A DNA stretch of 64,000 nucleotides from Mucilaginibacter terrigena. Its GTDB lineage: Bacteria > Bacteroidota > Bacteroidia > Sphingobacteriales > Sphingobacteriaceae. Under the pieces are notes generated by a model. It worked only from the letters and a program-made list of their open reading frames with translations, searched no databases and had not been told where the DNA came from. The stretch lies in the NCBI RefSeq assembly GCF_004168255.1, contig NZ_SEWG01000001.1, positions 124,001 through 188,000 of the forward strand, given 5' to 3'. Positions 1 through 8,743 of this stretch are shown here, in pieces. The position numbers and the translations under genes are program-made. Positions within the stretch are counted from its first letter, which is position 1; each line of letters starts with the position of its first letter.

Positions 1-346
1 TGTATTGCCAAAAGATATCGGTTTGATACGGCCGGATATCAAAGTAAATTTTCAGGTTGATGCCTTTAATTATAACCAGTGGGGGCTGCTTACAGGCAAA
101 GTACTTAGCGTAAGCAACGATATATTCACCGATAAGGGGCAGCAACCCTATTTTAAGGTACGTTGCCTGCTTGACCAAAGCTATTTAAAATTAGAAAACG
201 GTTATGTAGGTCGTATCAAAAAAGGGATGACCTTACAGGCCAATTTCTATGTCACAAGGCGTACATTATTCCAATTATTGTACGATAAAACCAGCGACTG
301 GCTAAACCCCGGGCGCCTTTCATCAAAAACAACAGCACAATTATAG
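1..346 (+). CDS. HlyD-family secretion adaptor, C-terminal part (5' end outside window)
   Basis: The reading frame is open from the left window edge to the TAA ending at 346, so only the last ~114 residues are present. They look like the beta-barrel and membrane-proximal end of a periplasmic adaptor (HlyD/membrane fusion protein): a conserved R-I-K-K-G-M-T-L-Q-A stretch is followed by a C-terminal helix reaching back to the membrane. It lies 3 bp upstream of the C39-peptidase ABC transporter, so the two are almost certainly co-transcribed and work as adaptor plus exporter for a leader-peptide-bearing substrate. Family assignment rests on the fragment plus context. The substrate is unknown. 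Confidence 0.8.
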   Translation, partial: VLPKDIGLIRPDIKVNFQVDAFNYNQWGLLTGKVLSVSNDIFTDKGQQPYFKVRCLLDQSYLKLENGYVGRIKKGMTLQANFYVTRRTLFQLLYDKTSDWLNPGRLSSKTTAQL

Positions 347-349
347 GCC

Positions 350-2662
350 ATGGCAAAATTCGACCGATTTATAGAAAATATCGAAGCCTGGTACAACTCT
401 TTCGCTCACCGCATCAGAAGGTCAGTTCTTTACAAAAAATGGGATGCTGCTACTGCAGATAAGCGTACCAGGAGGCGGATCCAGATCCAACAGCATGATA
501 TTATGGACTGTGGGGCCGCCTGTCTTGCATCTATAGCTGCTTATTATAATTTGAACATGCCAATCGCCCGGATCAGGCAAATGGCCTCTACCGATAAAAA
601 GGGAACCAACCTGCTTGGGCTGATCGAAGCATCTGCGCAGTTAGGCTTTTCAGCCAAGGGGGTTAAAGGCGATTTTGATAACCTGTTCGAGATCCCGGTG
701 CCTACCATCGCGCATGTATTACTGCCAAACCATTTGCAGCATTATGTGGTCATCTATAAAGTAACCGATACGTTTGTAGAGGTGATGGATCCCGGCGACG
801 GCCTGTTACATGAACTCCCGCACGAAACGTTTAAAAAGATATGGACAGGCGTTTTAGTGTTGCTTGCCCCAACTGAAACCTTTATAGCCGGAGACCGGAA
901 GGTATCCGTTGAAAAGCGTTTCTGGCAATTGTTAAAACCACATAAGGGTATGCTGCTGCAGGTGCTGCTCGGCGCCATTGTGTATACGATCTTAGGCCTT
1001 TCTACGGCGATATTCCTGCAGAAGATAGTGGATAATGTACTGCCCGAAGATAACCGAAACCTGCTAAACCTGATGGGTGTAGTGATGGTGGTGATTATAT
1101 TCCTGCAGGTTTTTATCAATCATGCCCGAACGCTTATTACGCTTAAAACGGGCCAACAGATTGATGCGCGTTTGATACTGGGTTATTACAAACACCTTTT
1201 AAGGTTACCCCAGCAATTTTTTGACAGTATGCGGGTAGGTGAAATTATCTCGCGGATAAACGATGCGGTCAAGATCCGTTCGTTTATCAACGAGGTGCTG
1301 GTCATGTTCGCTGTGAACATTTTCATTCTTATCTTTTCCTTTGCGCTGATGTTTACCTATTACTGGAAACTGGCGCTCATTATGCTCGTGATCGTCCCTA
1401 TCTTCGCGTTCATCTATAAACTATCCGACAGGCTGAACAGGAGCACCCAGCGTAAGCTGATGGAGAACGCCGCAGACCTGCAAACGCAACTGGTGGAATC
1501 GGTGAACGCGATCTCGACCATCAAGCGTTTCGGGCTGGAAGAATTTGCCAACTTTAAAACCGAGACCCGTTTTATCAACATGCTGAAAACGGTGTTCCGC
1601 TCGGCAACCAACTCTTTATGGGTAGGCAACCTCAGCAGTTTTACATCGACCACATTTACAGTTATCCTATTATGGTCAGGCTCGGCATTTGTGCTGGATA
1701 AGATCATTACGCCGGGTGAATTGCTTTCATTTTACTCGATCATCGGTTATTTTATGGGGCCGGTAGCCAGCCTGATCGGTATGAACAAAACCCTGCAGGA
1801 TGCCCGCATCGCCGCCGACAGGCTGTTCGAGATCATGGACATGGAACAGGAACCAGTTGAGAACCGTGCCGAACTGACACCGGACATGGTAGGGGATATT
1901 AAATTCAAAGATGTTCACTTTCGTTATGGTACCCGTAATAACGTATTCGAGGGGCTCGATCTTCAGATCTCAAAGGGAAAGATCACGGCCATCGTCGGCG
2001 AAAGCGGGTCGGGTAAAACCACGTTGCTTTCCCTCATGCAGAATATTTATGAGCTGCAGTCGGGTTCGGTATTCATTGGGGACTATGATATTAAGTATAT
2101 CACCAACGAAAGTTTACGCCGGATCGTGAGCGTTGTACCACAGGACGTACACCTGTTTGCCGGCAACGTAACGGAAAATATTGCTATTGGCGATTTGGAG
2201 CCTGATATGAAACGCGTGGTCAGGATCTGCGCGGACCTGGAGATCACCGATTTTATTGAGCGCCTGCCAAATGGTTTTAATACCTTTTTGGGCGAGAATG
2301 GTACGAACTTGTCGGGCGGGCAGCGGCAACGCCTGGCTATCGCGCGTGCGCTTTACCGCGACCCGGAGATATTAATATTGGATGAGGCGACATCATCACT
2401 TGATTCGGAATCCGAATCACATGTACAAAACGCGGTGGCTTTGCTGCGCGAACAGCAAAAAACGATCATTATCATTGCCCACCGGCTAAGTACCGTTATG
2501 AATGCAGATAAGATCATCGTATTGCAAACCGGCAAGCTGATGGAAGAGGGCACTCATCACGAACTGATGAAAACCCGGGGACAGTATTATAAAATGTGGC
2601 AAAAACAATTCCCGTCTGAGGAAATGGTTATGGAGAATAGCAATAAGATCAACCTGAAGTAA
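350..2662 (+). CDS. Peptidase-containing ABC transporter (C39 peptidase + TM + ATPase)
   Basis: A 770-residue bifunctional exporter that cleaves double-glycine-type leaders and pumps the mature peptide across the inner membrane. The C39 cysteine peptidase domain (about residues 45-180) has the Q-x-D-x-x-D-C-G motif with catalytic Cys54, His131 in H-Y-V-V and Asp147 in M-D-P-G. Membrane helices fill about 200-480. The ATPase has Walker A G-E-S-G-S-G-K-T near 550, signature L-S-G-G-Q near 653, Walker B L-D-E-A-T near 675 and an H-loop A-H-R near 710. All catalytic residues are present, so it should be active. It follows the HlyD gene by 3 bp. No GG-leader precursor gene was found downstream, so the cargo is probably encoded left of the window. 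Confidence 0.93.
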   Translation: MAKFDRFIENIEAWYNSFAHRIRRSVLYKKWDAATADKRTRRRIQIQQHDIMDCGAACLASIAAYYNLNMPIARIRQMASTDKKGTNLLGLIEASAQLGFSAKGVKGDFDNLFEIPVPTIAHVLLPNHLQHYVVIYKVTDTFVEVMDPGDGLLHELPHETFKKIWTGVLVLLAPTETFIAGDRKVSVEKRFWQLLKPHKGMLLQVLLGAIVYTILGLSTAIFLQKIVDNVLPEDNRNLLNLMGVVMVVIIFLQVFINHARTLITLKTGQQIDARLILGYYKHLLRLPQQFFDSMRVGEIISRINDAVKIRSFINEVLVMFAVNIFILIFSFALMFTYYWKLALIMLVIVPIFAFIYKLSDRLNRSTQRKLMENAADLQTQLVESVNAISTIKRFGLEEFANFKTETRFINMLKTVFRSATNSLWVGNLSSFTSTTFTVILLWSGSAFVLDKIITPGELLSFYSIIGYFMGPVASLIGMNKTLQDARIAADRLFEIMDMEQEPVENRAELTPDMVGDIKFKDVHFRYGTRNNVFEGLDLQISKGKITAIVGESGSGKTTLLSLMQNIYELQSGSVFIGDYDIKYITNESLRRIVSVVPQDVHLFAGNVTENIAIGDLEPDMKRVVRICADLEITDFIERLPNGFNTFLGENGTNLSGGQRQRLAIARALYRDPEILILDEATSSLDSESESHVQNAVALLREQQKTIIIIAHRLSTVMNADKIIVLQTGKLMEEGTHHELMKTRGQYYKMWQKQFPSEEMVMENSNKINLK

Positions 2663-2953
2663 TATAAACCATTTTGACAAATGGTAACGCGATGATAAAG
2701 TCGTTTTTCGGTTGTAGGGTTGGTAACCGGTAGGGAAATAAGAAACATCCACGCTATTTAAAAGGCAGCCGGAAAGTTAAATTCATTTTTGCTTTATGGG
2801 GCGGAGGGTTTGGCGATGCGCTGATTTAGTATTTATGCAAACCGCTCTTCATCAGCAGTTTTTTAATTCAATGTTGATGATCCGCAGTTATTGCTATTTT
2901 AAATGCCCTGTCGTATATTTATATACCTGAAATTAAATTAACTGAGTATATAA

Positions 2954-3649
2954 GTGCAGAAAATACCCATCAGGCAGCTTGGCCGATCGCAAGAAATTCA
3001 CCCTTCCGCAGAACGGTTCAAGATCCGCCGGATAGAGGATATCGTTGGTGACCGCGACCTGGTTCACGGTCTTCACCGGCATAATTTCTTTTTTATTCTT
3101 GCTGTGAGGAATGGTGAAGGCACCCATGAAATAGATTTTACTTCGCATACCGTTCGGGACAACTCGTTATTCTTTTTAAGGCCCGGCCAGGTGCATCAGT
3201 TATATCTTAAAGCAGGATCATCCGGCTACCTTGCTGAGTTTAATACTGAATTTTATAATCCGAAGGAACCTTTGTCAAACCAGCGGCTGAAAAGGGCCAG
3301 CAGCAAAAATTTTTGCGGGTTAGATGAAACCCGCTTTGCTAAGCTTGATACGATCCTCGCTTCCATTTTTAATGAATATACCTTAAGAGAGGATGCTTAT
3401 GAAGAGATGATCAGGTCATCCCTCAAAATATTCTGTATAGCGTACACCCGCCAGGGCAGTAATTATACAGAAAACCGGGTTGCAACCGGCACTTATGCAC
3501 AGGATCGCTTTGAAGATTTTTTAGGATTACGTGAAAAACATATCGCCACCCATAAACAGGTTTCGGAATATGTAGACCTGATGAACCTTGTCGCCCTATC
3601 AGCTTGGCCGGATGCAGTGTCCCATTCCATGGTTGGCCCATGGCGGTAA
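2954..3649 (+). pseudogene. AraC-type regulator, truncated inside its HTH
   Basis: The N-terminal ~150 residues form the cupin-like ligand-binding half of an AraC-family regulator (H-R-H-N-F-F-F-I-L, then R-P-G-Q-V-H-Q-L). The first helix of the DNA-binding domain begins normally (H-K-Q-V-S-E-Y-V-D-L-M-N-L). Family similarity then stops at about nucleotide 3590, and the last ~20 codons are antisense to the neighbouring cysQ-like gene. Almost the entire double HTH is missing, so it cannot bind DNA in the usual way. The start is GTG at 2954, directly preceded by an in-frame stop. I infer loss of function through a deletion that also cut the facing gene. Confidence 0.8.
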
Positions 3650-4293
3650 TAAATTTGCGCCAGCCCTTCTGCGATCAAGCAAAATTTCAGGGAACTGCCT
3701 ACTGAAACCATTTGCCCAACAGGGTATTTTTTTAGCACAGCCGTTTCCTCGTCAGCAGCATGCGAACGGCTGCCAACCACGGTCCAGTTATCAGCTTTAT
3801 TGTCAATTTTAAGCTGGTTTTTTTGCCCGTCTGCATCTACTTTCCAACTCCCCGTATCTTTTCCGCCATAGAATAACGCGCCAGTTACAGGCACGTAAAT
3901 AATACCAAATACCGGCTTATTTTTACAGATAAGGGCAATGTTCACGGTAAATTCTCCATTGCGTTTTATGTACTTTTTAGTGCCGTCTAAAGGATCGACG
4001 CACCAGTAATATTTATAACCTTTACGAATTTCATACGGTGTGTCCTTTTCTTCTTCAGATATAACAGGGATGGCCGGTGTCAGTTCTTTTAGGCCTTTAA
4101 CTATAAGCTCATTCGACGCCTGGTCTGCAGCGGTTAGCGGGGAGTTGTCGCTTTTAATGATTACTTCACCGGCTCCTTCGGCATATATTTTTAGTATTGC
4201 CGCCCCGGCCTGTTTAGCAATCTCCAACAACTTGCTTAAGGCAATTGCTGGCATACCCGGTAAGGCAAATTCATCTGTTAAGGCTGTTTCCAT
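3493..4293 (-). pseudogene. cysQ: CysQ-like 3'(2'),5'-bisphosphate nucleotidase, C-terminus replaced
   Basis: Inositol-monophosphatase-fold protein resembling CysQ, which removes the 3' phosphate from PAP or PAPS during sulfate assimilation. Visible metal-binding motifs are E80-E81, D-P-L-D-G-T at 100-105 and W-D-T-A-S-G at 224-229. True homology ends at about residue 231, nucleotide 3601; the remaining 35 residues are antisense to the truncated AraC gene and match nothing in the family. About 30 C-terminal residues that complete the fold are therefore missing. The metal ligands survive, so residual activity cannot be excluded, but I score it as a broken gene. Confidence 0.78.
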
Positions 4294-4560
4294 TCATCAA
4301 ATATAATATTTACGCTTCATCATATGTTAAAATGTAAGTTTGCACAACTTGCATATTAAATAATGATGCGTTACCCATGCGTAGATTCGATACTTCAGGA
4401 CGTGTCGTTGTTATTACTGATCGCCCTGTTTACCAATGCTAATTATAGGGCCGTCACACATCAGTTACAGGTGCTTTAAACAACCTTTATACTACCAATT
4501 GATGCCTTGGTTAACAATGATTTATGTATCTTGACAACAATATGCAACACATATACAAGC

Positions 4561-5634
4561 ATGAAAGATCAGCAAAAGGATGTACGTTTAGTTAAGTCGG
4601 CAGGCAGTATGCCCCGCTATGCCATTTACTGCATTTTAATTGGATTAACAGGGGTTATTATAACTTTTATTGCCTTATCTCATGAACTTGGCAAGCCTTT
4701 GGTAAAACGGAAAGGAATTGAGTTGAAAAGCAACCTTATCCCAGCCTCCAGGCCGGTTCCGGCTAACGCCTGGAAAGCACCCGCAGAAAATACCATCCCA
4801 GCGGGCAAAGCCGGTGATGCTATCCGCTACGGTCGCGAACTGCTGGCACATACTGCAAAATACTTTGGCCCAAAAGGGACTATCGCGGTGATAAGCAATG
4901 GGATGAATTGCCAAAACTGCCACCTTGATGCAGGTAAAAAAATATTTGGCAATAATTACGCGAGCTTTATTTCGAGCTATCCAAAACGAAGCAATAGAAG
5001 CGGTAGGATTACGCTGCCGGCAGAACGTATAACCGAATGCTTTGAGCGCAGCCTGGCTGCAATTAAAACGCCTGATACATCTGGTAAAGAGATAAAAGCG
5101 ATGCTTGCTTATATGAGCTGGTTAGGCCAAAATGTAAAAAAAGGCCAAAACTTATTCGGCAACGCTACCGAAAAACTTGCCTTTATGAACCACGCGGCCG
5201 ATCCGGTTAAAGGGAAGTCAGTTTTTTTAGCTAAATGTCAAAAATGCCACGGGGTAAGCGGAGAAGGGCTTTTGGCTGCAGATAAGGTTACCTATATTTA
5301 TCCGCCTTTATGGGGAAAGCATAGCTATAACGACGGCGCTGGTATGTACCGCTTAATTAATTTTGCAGGTTTTGTTAAAAATAACATGCCTTATGGTTCC
5401 ACCTATCAAAACCCGCAGCTAACGGATGAGGAGGCCTGGAATGTTTCGGCTTTTGTAAACTCACAGCCGCGCCCGCATAAGGATCAGCGTATGGACTGGA
5501 ACGATCTAAAGAAGAAACCGATAGACTTTCCATTCGGGCCATATTTAGATACATTCAGCGAGAAACAGCATAAGTATGGGCCTTACAAACCTATAAAGGA
5601 GGCTCAGAAAGCGCTAATTGATAAAAAATCATAG
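4561..5634 (+). CDS. Dihaem c-type cytochrome, TsdA-like thiosulfate dehydrogenase
   Basis: Membrane-anchored, periplasm-facing cytochrome of 357 residues with one N-terminal membrane segment (about 20-40). It has two haem c sites: C117-Q-N-C120-H121 and C226-Q-K-C229-H230. Between them, R-I-T-E-C160-F-E-R-S matches the TsdA family segment that supplies the unusual cysteine axial ligand to haem 1. A later N-N-M-P-Y-G supplies a likely Met ligand to haem 2. TsdA enzymes interconvert thiosulfate and tetrathionate. ATG 4561 is preferred over an upstream TTG at 4507 because it gives a clean signal anchor. An exported DsrE gene follows 16 bp downstream, supporting a sulfur role. The reaction direction cannot be told from sequence. 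Confidence 0.82.
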   Translation: MKDQQKDVRLVKSAGSMPRYAIYCILIGLTGVIITFIALSHELGKPLVKRKGIELKSNLIPASRPVPANAWKAPAENTIPAGKAGDAIRYGRELLAHTAKYFGPKGTIAVISNGMNCQNCHLDAGKKIFGNNYASFISSYPKRSNRSGRITLPAERITECFERSLAAIKTPDTSGKEIKAMLAYMSWLGQNVKKGQNLFGNATEKLAFMNHAADPVKGKSVFLAKCQKCHGVSGEGLLAADKVTYIYPPLWGKHSYNDGAGMYRLINFAGFVKNNMPYGSTYQNPQLTDEEAWNVSAFVNSQPRPHKDQRMDWNDLKKKPIDFPFGPYLDTFSEKQHKYGPYKPIKEAQKALIDKKS

Positions 5635-5650
5635 TCCAATAAATAATTGT

Positions 5651-6106
5651 ATGAAAAAATATACCCTCATTATTGCATTTGCCTTGCTTGGTTTTGTAAA
5701 GCAAGTAAGCGCGCAACAAACAGACGCAGATACTTTTACCGGCGCAACGGCCAGGCTTAAACATTACGATGCATTATATATCCTTAACTCCAACGATGAT
5801 AAAAGGATAAGAGGAACATTACGAAACATCAATAATGCGTTAAACGACGAACGCCTTAAAGGAAAGTTAAATATTGAACTGGTAGTTTTTGGTGACGGCG
5901 TAGCTGCATTTATGAAAAGCAGCCCCTACGAGCAAACCTTAAAAGACCTAAAGTTAAGAGGTGTACTGTTGGCGCAATGTAGTAATACTATGCGCGAACG
6001 CAATATCAATAAGGCCGACCTGATCGATTTTATCTCTTTTGTTCCCAGTGGTAACGGAGAGATAATTATAAGGCAATACGAAGGTTGGGCAACGGTACAT
6101 CCGTAG
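5651..6106 (+). CDS. Exported DsrE-family protein
   Basis: A 151-residue DsrE/DsrF-like protein with a cleavable signal peptide (M-K-K-Y-T-L-I-I-A-F-A-L-L-G-F ending ...V-S-A-Q-Q). The fold core is visible as alternating strands L-Y-I-L-N, I-E-L-V-V-F-G-D-G and V-L-L-A-Q-C-S-N-T-M, with Cys110 at the usual sulfur-carrying position. DsrE-like proteins bind or relay sulfur atoms. The gene lies just after the TsdA-like cytochrome and probably shares its transcript. I infer a periplasmic partner handling sulfane sulfur from thiosulfate or tetrathionate. ATG 5651 is chosen because it starts the signal peptide; longer in-frame versions overlap the upstream gene. Confidence 0.82.
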   Translation: MKKYTLIIAFALLGFVKQVSAQQTDADTFTGATARLKHYDALYILNSNDDKRIRGTLRNINNALNDERLKGKLNIELVVFGDGVAAFMKSSPYEQTLKDLKLRGVLLAQCSNTMRERNINKADLIDFISFVPSGNGEIIIRQYEGWATVHP

Positions 6107-6226
6107 TATTGCCCAATTTTTGTTGCCCCAAAGCGCGTCTTTTTTTTGTTATAGTGTTTATTTAATATCCTGTGTATTGTTAAACCCTGCGAATGCGGGG
6201 CGTTTATAAGGAGCCGGCGCAATACC

Positions 6227-6919
6227 TTACCCCGAGATAGCCAGCAAGTAATCCATATGTTGAGAGGCCGATAATGAAAGGGAGTTGCTGTAAGGTTTAC
6301 CGGCTAAGCGTACCCGCTGCCCATGAGATATTCCCTGCAAATTAATAGTCTGGTGGTCAAATGCTGCACCATTGGGTTCTAATAACAGGTAGGCATCTTC
6401 CGAAATAAGCATATCATTATTAAGCTCCTTGGTTTTGGCTTGAAGCCGTGCCGCGATGTTAACAGGCAGGCCCATTACAGATAATGCGGCAGGGCCTTCC
6501 AACCCAAATTCGCCCACAAATACTTTCCCGGTGTGCATGCCAACGCCTATCTCAAGCGGGCCGCCATCAAATGCCTCGTCATGTGCTTCATTAAACAGGT
6601 TAACAGTTTGGAACATCACCTTTGCCGCCTGGTATGCATTGTTGGCGGCATCGCGCAGGTTGCTTTGTAAACCAAAAACCGCGTATAGGTTATCGCCCGC
6701 TACCTCTACTACCTTACCCTGAAAGTTTTTAATGATCTGGTTAAACGCGGTAAACAAGCGACGCACCACCTGTATCACCGAGCGACCCGGCTGTGACTCC
6801 ATAAGGCCGGTAAAATTGCGAATATCCAGGAATAAAATAGCCAGTTCCTTTTCGGTATCCGGTAAGGTAGCATTAAGCGCCGGGCAGTCGCCATTCAGTA
6901 TCAGGTAGTCGTCTTTCAT
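6227..6919 (-). CDS. Class III adenylate/guanylate cyclase domain protein, soluble
   Basis: A 230-residue stand-alone cyclase catalytic domain without membrane segments. Metal-binding aspartates are Asp32 (F-L-D-I-R-N-F-T) and Asp76 (V-A-G-D-N-L); the transition-state pair is Asn154 and Arg158 (V-N-I-A-A-R-L). The purine-contact position before V-A-G-D is Glu72, where adenylate cyclases usually have Lys, and the second specificity position three residues before the conserved Gly150 is Ser147 instead of Asp. The protein therefore keeps the chemistry but lacks the canonical adenine-selecting pair. It may make cGMP or another product, or serve as a sensor. It stands alone between convergent and divergent neighbours. 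Confidence 0.85.
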   Translation of the reverse strand: MKDDYLILNGDCPALNATLPDTEKELAILFLDIRNFTGLMESQPGRSVIQVVRRLFTAFNQIIKNFQGKVVEVAGDNLYAVFGLQSNLRDAANNAYQAAKVMFQTVNLFNEAHDEAFDGGPLEIGVGMHTGKVFVGEFGLEGPAALSVMGLPVNIAARLQAKTKELNNDMLISEDAYLLLEPNGAAFDHQTINLQGISHGQRVRLAGKPYSNSLSLSASQHMDYLLAISG

Positions 6920-7105
6920 ATGCGTATTGTTGAGTGTATACCTATGTAGACGCGAAGCTCACTAAAACATTTTAAATAAAATTCAAATAACCGAATCCTG
7001 AAGAAAGGGTGACATTCTTTAGAGTTTTCTATGACAATACCGGGCACATTTAACCCGGCGTAGCTTTATGTACGCTTATTACATTATCAGTAAACCCTTT
7101 AATTT

Positions 7106-8092
7106 TTACTTAGCAGGTGTGATGATAATATTACGGTAATCGATAGGGCCGTGGTCGCCTTGTATCAGCAGCGGGCCCGGCTCACCTTCCTTGCTGTCAA
7201 TAGCGCCACCGGTAAGCCCCGGGATCTCCTGCCTGCAAATTACCATGGTGCCGTTGGCTACAATGGTAATTAAGCGGCCTACCAGCGTAATATCATACGA
7301 TTGCCATTCGCCCGCATTTTTGGCCATCATTTTATTTGGAGGAAGAAAGCCATACACCGAGCTAAACTGGTTATTTATAGGCTCAGGCTCGCCGCTTTTG
7401 GTATCAATTACCTGTATTTCGTAACGGCCGCGCAGGTAAACCCCGCTGTTACTGCCTTGTTTGTACCTAAACTCGATGTGGAGTTTAAAATCGTTGAATT
7501 TTTTATCGGTGATAAGGTTAGCACCTGATTTTTTGCTTCTTAATATACCGCCTTCAACAACCCATTGGTTTTTTCCATCAGTATGCCAGCCTTTGGTATC
7601 TTTTCCGTTAAATAACCTGATGGGCTGCCCCCAAACCGGTGCTTTTGTCCGTACCAGTGAAGGTGCGCGTACGCCGGTGAAATTATAAGATTTGCCGTCG
7701 GTATAAACCATAGTGCCTTTAATAGCGTTGCCGTCTACCTCAAATTCAAAATCCATATTACGGGTTCCTTCTTCCCATTGCGGCGGGATAGAGAAACTGT
7801 ATTTACCACTATTTGTCATTACCTGCGAAATTGGCCTTGCGCTGCCAAATGCATAGGTGTAACGACCGATCAGCGTATGCGTGCCCGATTTTTGCACCTC
7901 TAACCACGAAGGGAGGCTTTTACCGTCTTTTTCTATGGTGATATCCCATCTGCCAATAACGTCAGGATCTTTGGCCATGGCATGGCTTTGTGCCGATGCT
8001 TTACCTGCGGAAAAAATAAACAGTGCCAGTATAATTTGTACACCTAAAAAGCGTAAAGTGCTTTTGCTTTTTAAAACGGATAAATTTTTCAT
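7106..8092 (-). CDS. Secreted DUF1080 protein (3-keto-disaccharide hydrolase family)
   Basis: A 328-residue exported protein with a signal peptide ending near A-S-A-Q-S. Residues ~40-145 form a beta-rich domain of unknown function beginning V-I-G-R-W-D-I-T. Residues ~155-326 are the DUF1080 concanavalin-like sandwich, recognisable by R-L-F-N-G-K-D-T-K-G-W, S-G-V-Y-L-R-G-R-Y-E-I-Q and the end G-P-I-D-Y-R-N-I-I-I. Some family members hydrolyse 3-keto-glycosides; others are uncharacterised. No dedicated oxidoreductase partner is adjacent, so the substrate is open. It is transcribed alone on the minus strand. Confidence 0.85.
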   Translation of the reverse strand: MKNLSVLKSKSTLRFLGVQIILALFIFSAGKASAQSHAMAKDPDVIGRWDITIEKDGKSLPSWLEVQKSGTHTLIGRYTYAFGSARPISQVMTNSGKYSFSIPPQWEEGTRNMDFEFEVDGNAIKGTMVYTDGKSYNFTGVRAPSLVRTKAPVWGQPIRLFNGKDTKGWHTDGKNQWVVEGGILRSKKSGANLITDKKFNDFKLHIEFRYKQGSNSGVYLRGRYEIQVIDTKSGEPEPINNQFSSVYGFLPPNKMMAKNAGEWQSYDITLVGRLITIVANGTMVICRQEIPGLTGGAIDSKEGEPGPLLIQGDHGPIDYRNIIITPAK

Positions 8093-8339
8093 ATGCTGAT
8101 ATTGAGATTCTAAATCTACAAACTAAATCAACAATACAAAAAAGAGAATTAAATACACCCGGAAACAGGTGTTTTCTGCTATGGCATTAGTCAATTATAT
8201 TGCTATAATTGTCTTTTTTTGGCTGATAATGATTTGCGGGCTTTTGCGCATTATTGGTTTTGTATGATAAATAACACATTATAAGATACTTAAAAGTATA
8301 AAACAGCATAACATAGCATTTTTAATGCGGTTGATTGCT

Positions 8340-8347
8340 TAGTTTTG
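8340..8347 (+). promoter_or_regulatory. Bacteroidota -7 promoter element before the RRM gene
   Basis: TAGTTTTG matches the Bacteroidota -7 consensus TAnnTTTG exactly. It ends 10 bp before the ATG at 8358, so the leader should be only a few nucleotides long. No clear ribosome binding site is visible. Confidence 0.6.
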
Positions 8348-8357
8348 CAGTGTACAG

Positions 8358-8693
8358 ATGGAAAAAATGGTTAAATTATTTGTAGGCGGCTTCCCGCTGG
8401 AAATGACAGAATTAGAACTGGTTCAGATGGTTGCGCTATATGGCGAGGTATCTACCATTAAAATTGTACGCGATAAAAAGACAAAAATATGTAAAGGGTA
8501 CGCTTTTATTGAAGTAACCGATTACCAGGGGGCTAAACAAATAATAGAAGCCTTAAACGGCACTACCTTAGCGGGCCGGCAGTTAACCATCAGCATTAAA
8601 GAAGATGAACCTGAAGGAGTTAAACCGCCCGTTTATATGAAAATAAGGCGACCTGATGAACCGGTTAGGGCCAAACGGCCAAGGCGCGTGTAG
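8358..8693 (+). CDS. Single-RRM RNA-binding protein
   Basis: A 111-residue protein with one RNA recognition motif at about residues 4-82. RNP2 is K-L-F-V-G-G-F-P and RNP1 is K-G-Y-A-F-I-E-V, with the aromatic residues that stack on RNA bases in place. The tail (about 85-111) is rich in Lys, Arg and Pro. Such single-RRM proteins are common in Bacteroidota, which lack Hfq in many lineages, and are thought to bind mRNA. ATG 8358 and ATG 8367 are both possible starts. The gene is preceded by a good -7 element and followed 50 bp later by the first sensor-regulator gene. Confidence 0.92.
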   Translation: MEKMVKLFVGGFPLEMTELELVQMVALYGEVSTIKIVRDKKTKICKGYAFIEVTDYQGAKQIIEALNGTTLAGRQLTISIKEDEPEGVKPPVYMKIRRPDEPVRAKRPRRV

Positions 8694-8743
8694 TAAGCCG
8701 GTTTGTTAAATTGCTTTTTATTTTGCCATTAATTTTACAGGAG

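Noticed and set aside
8711..8743. TTG 8711 as start of regulator 1
   Set aside because: It adds 11 hydrophobic residues before an otherwise perfect signal peptide that starts at TTG 8744 after a purine-rich site.
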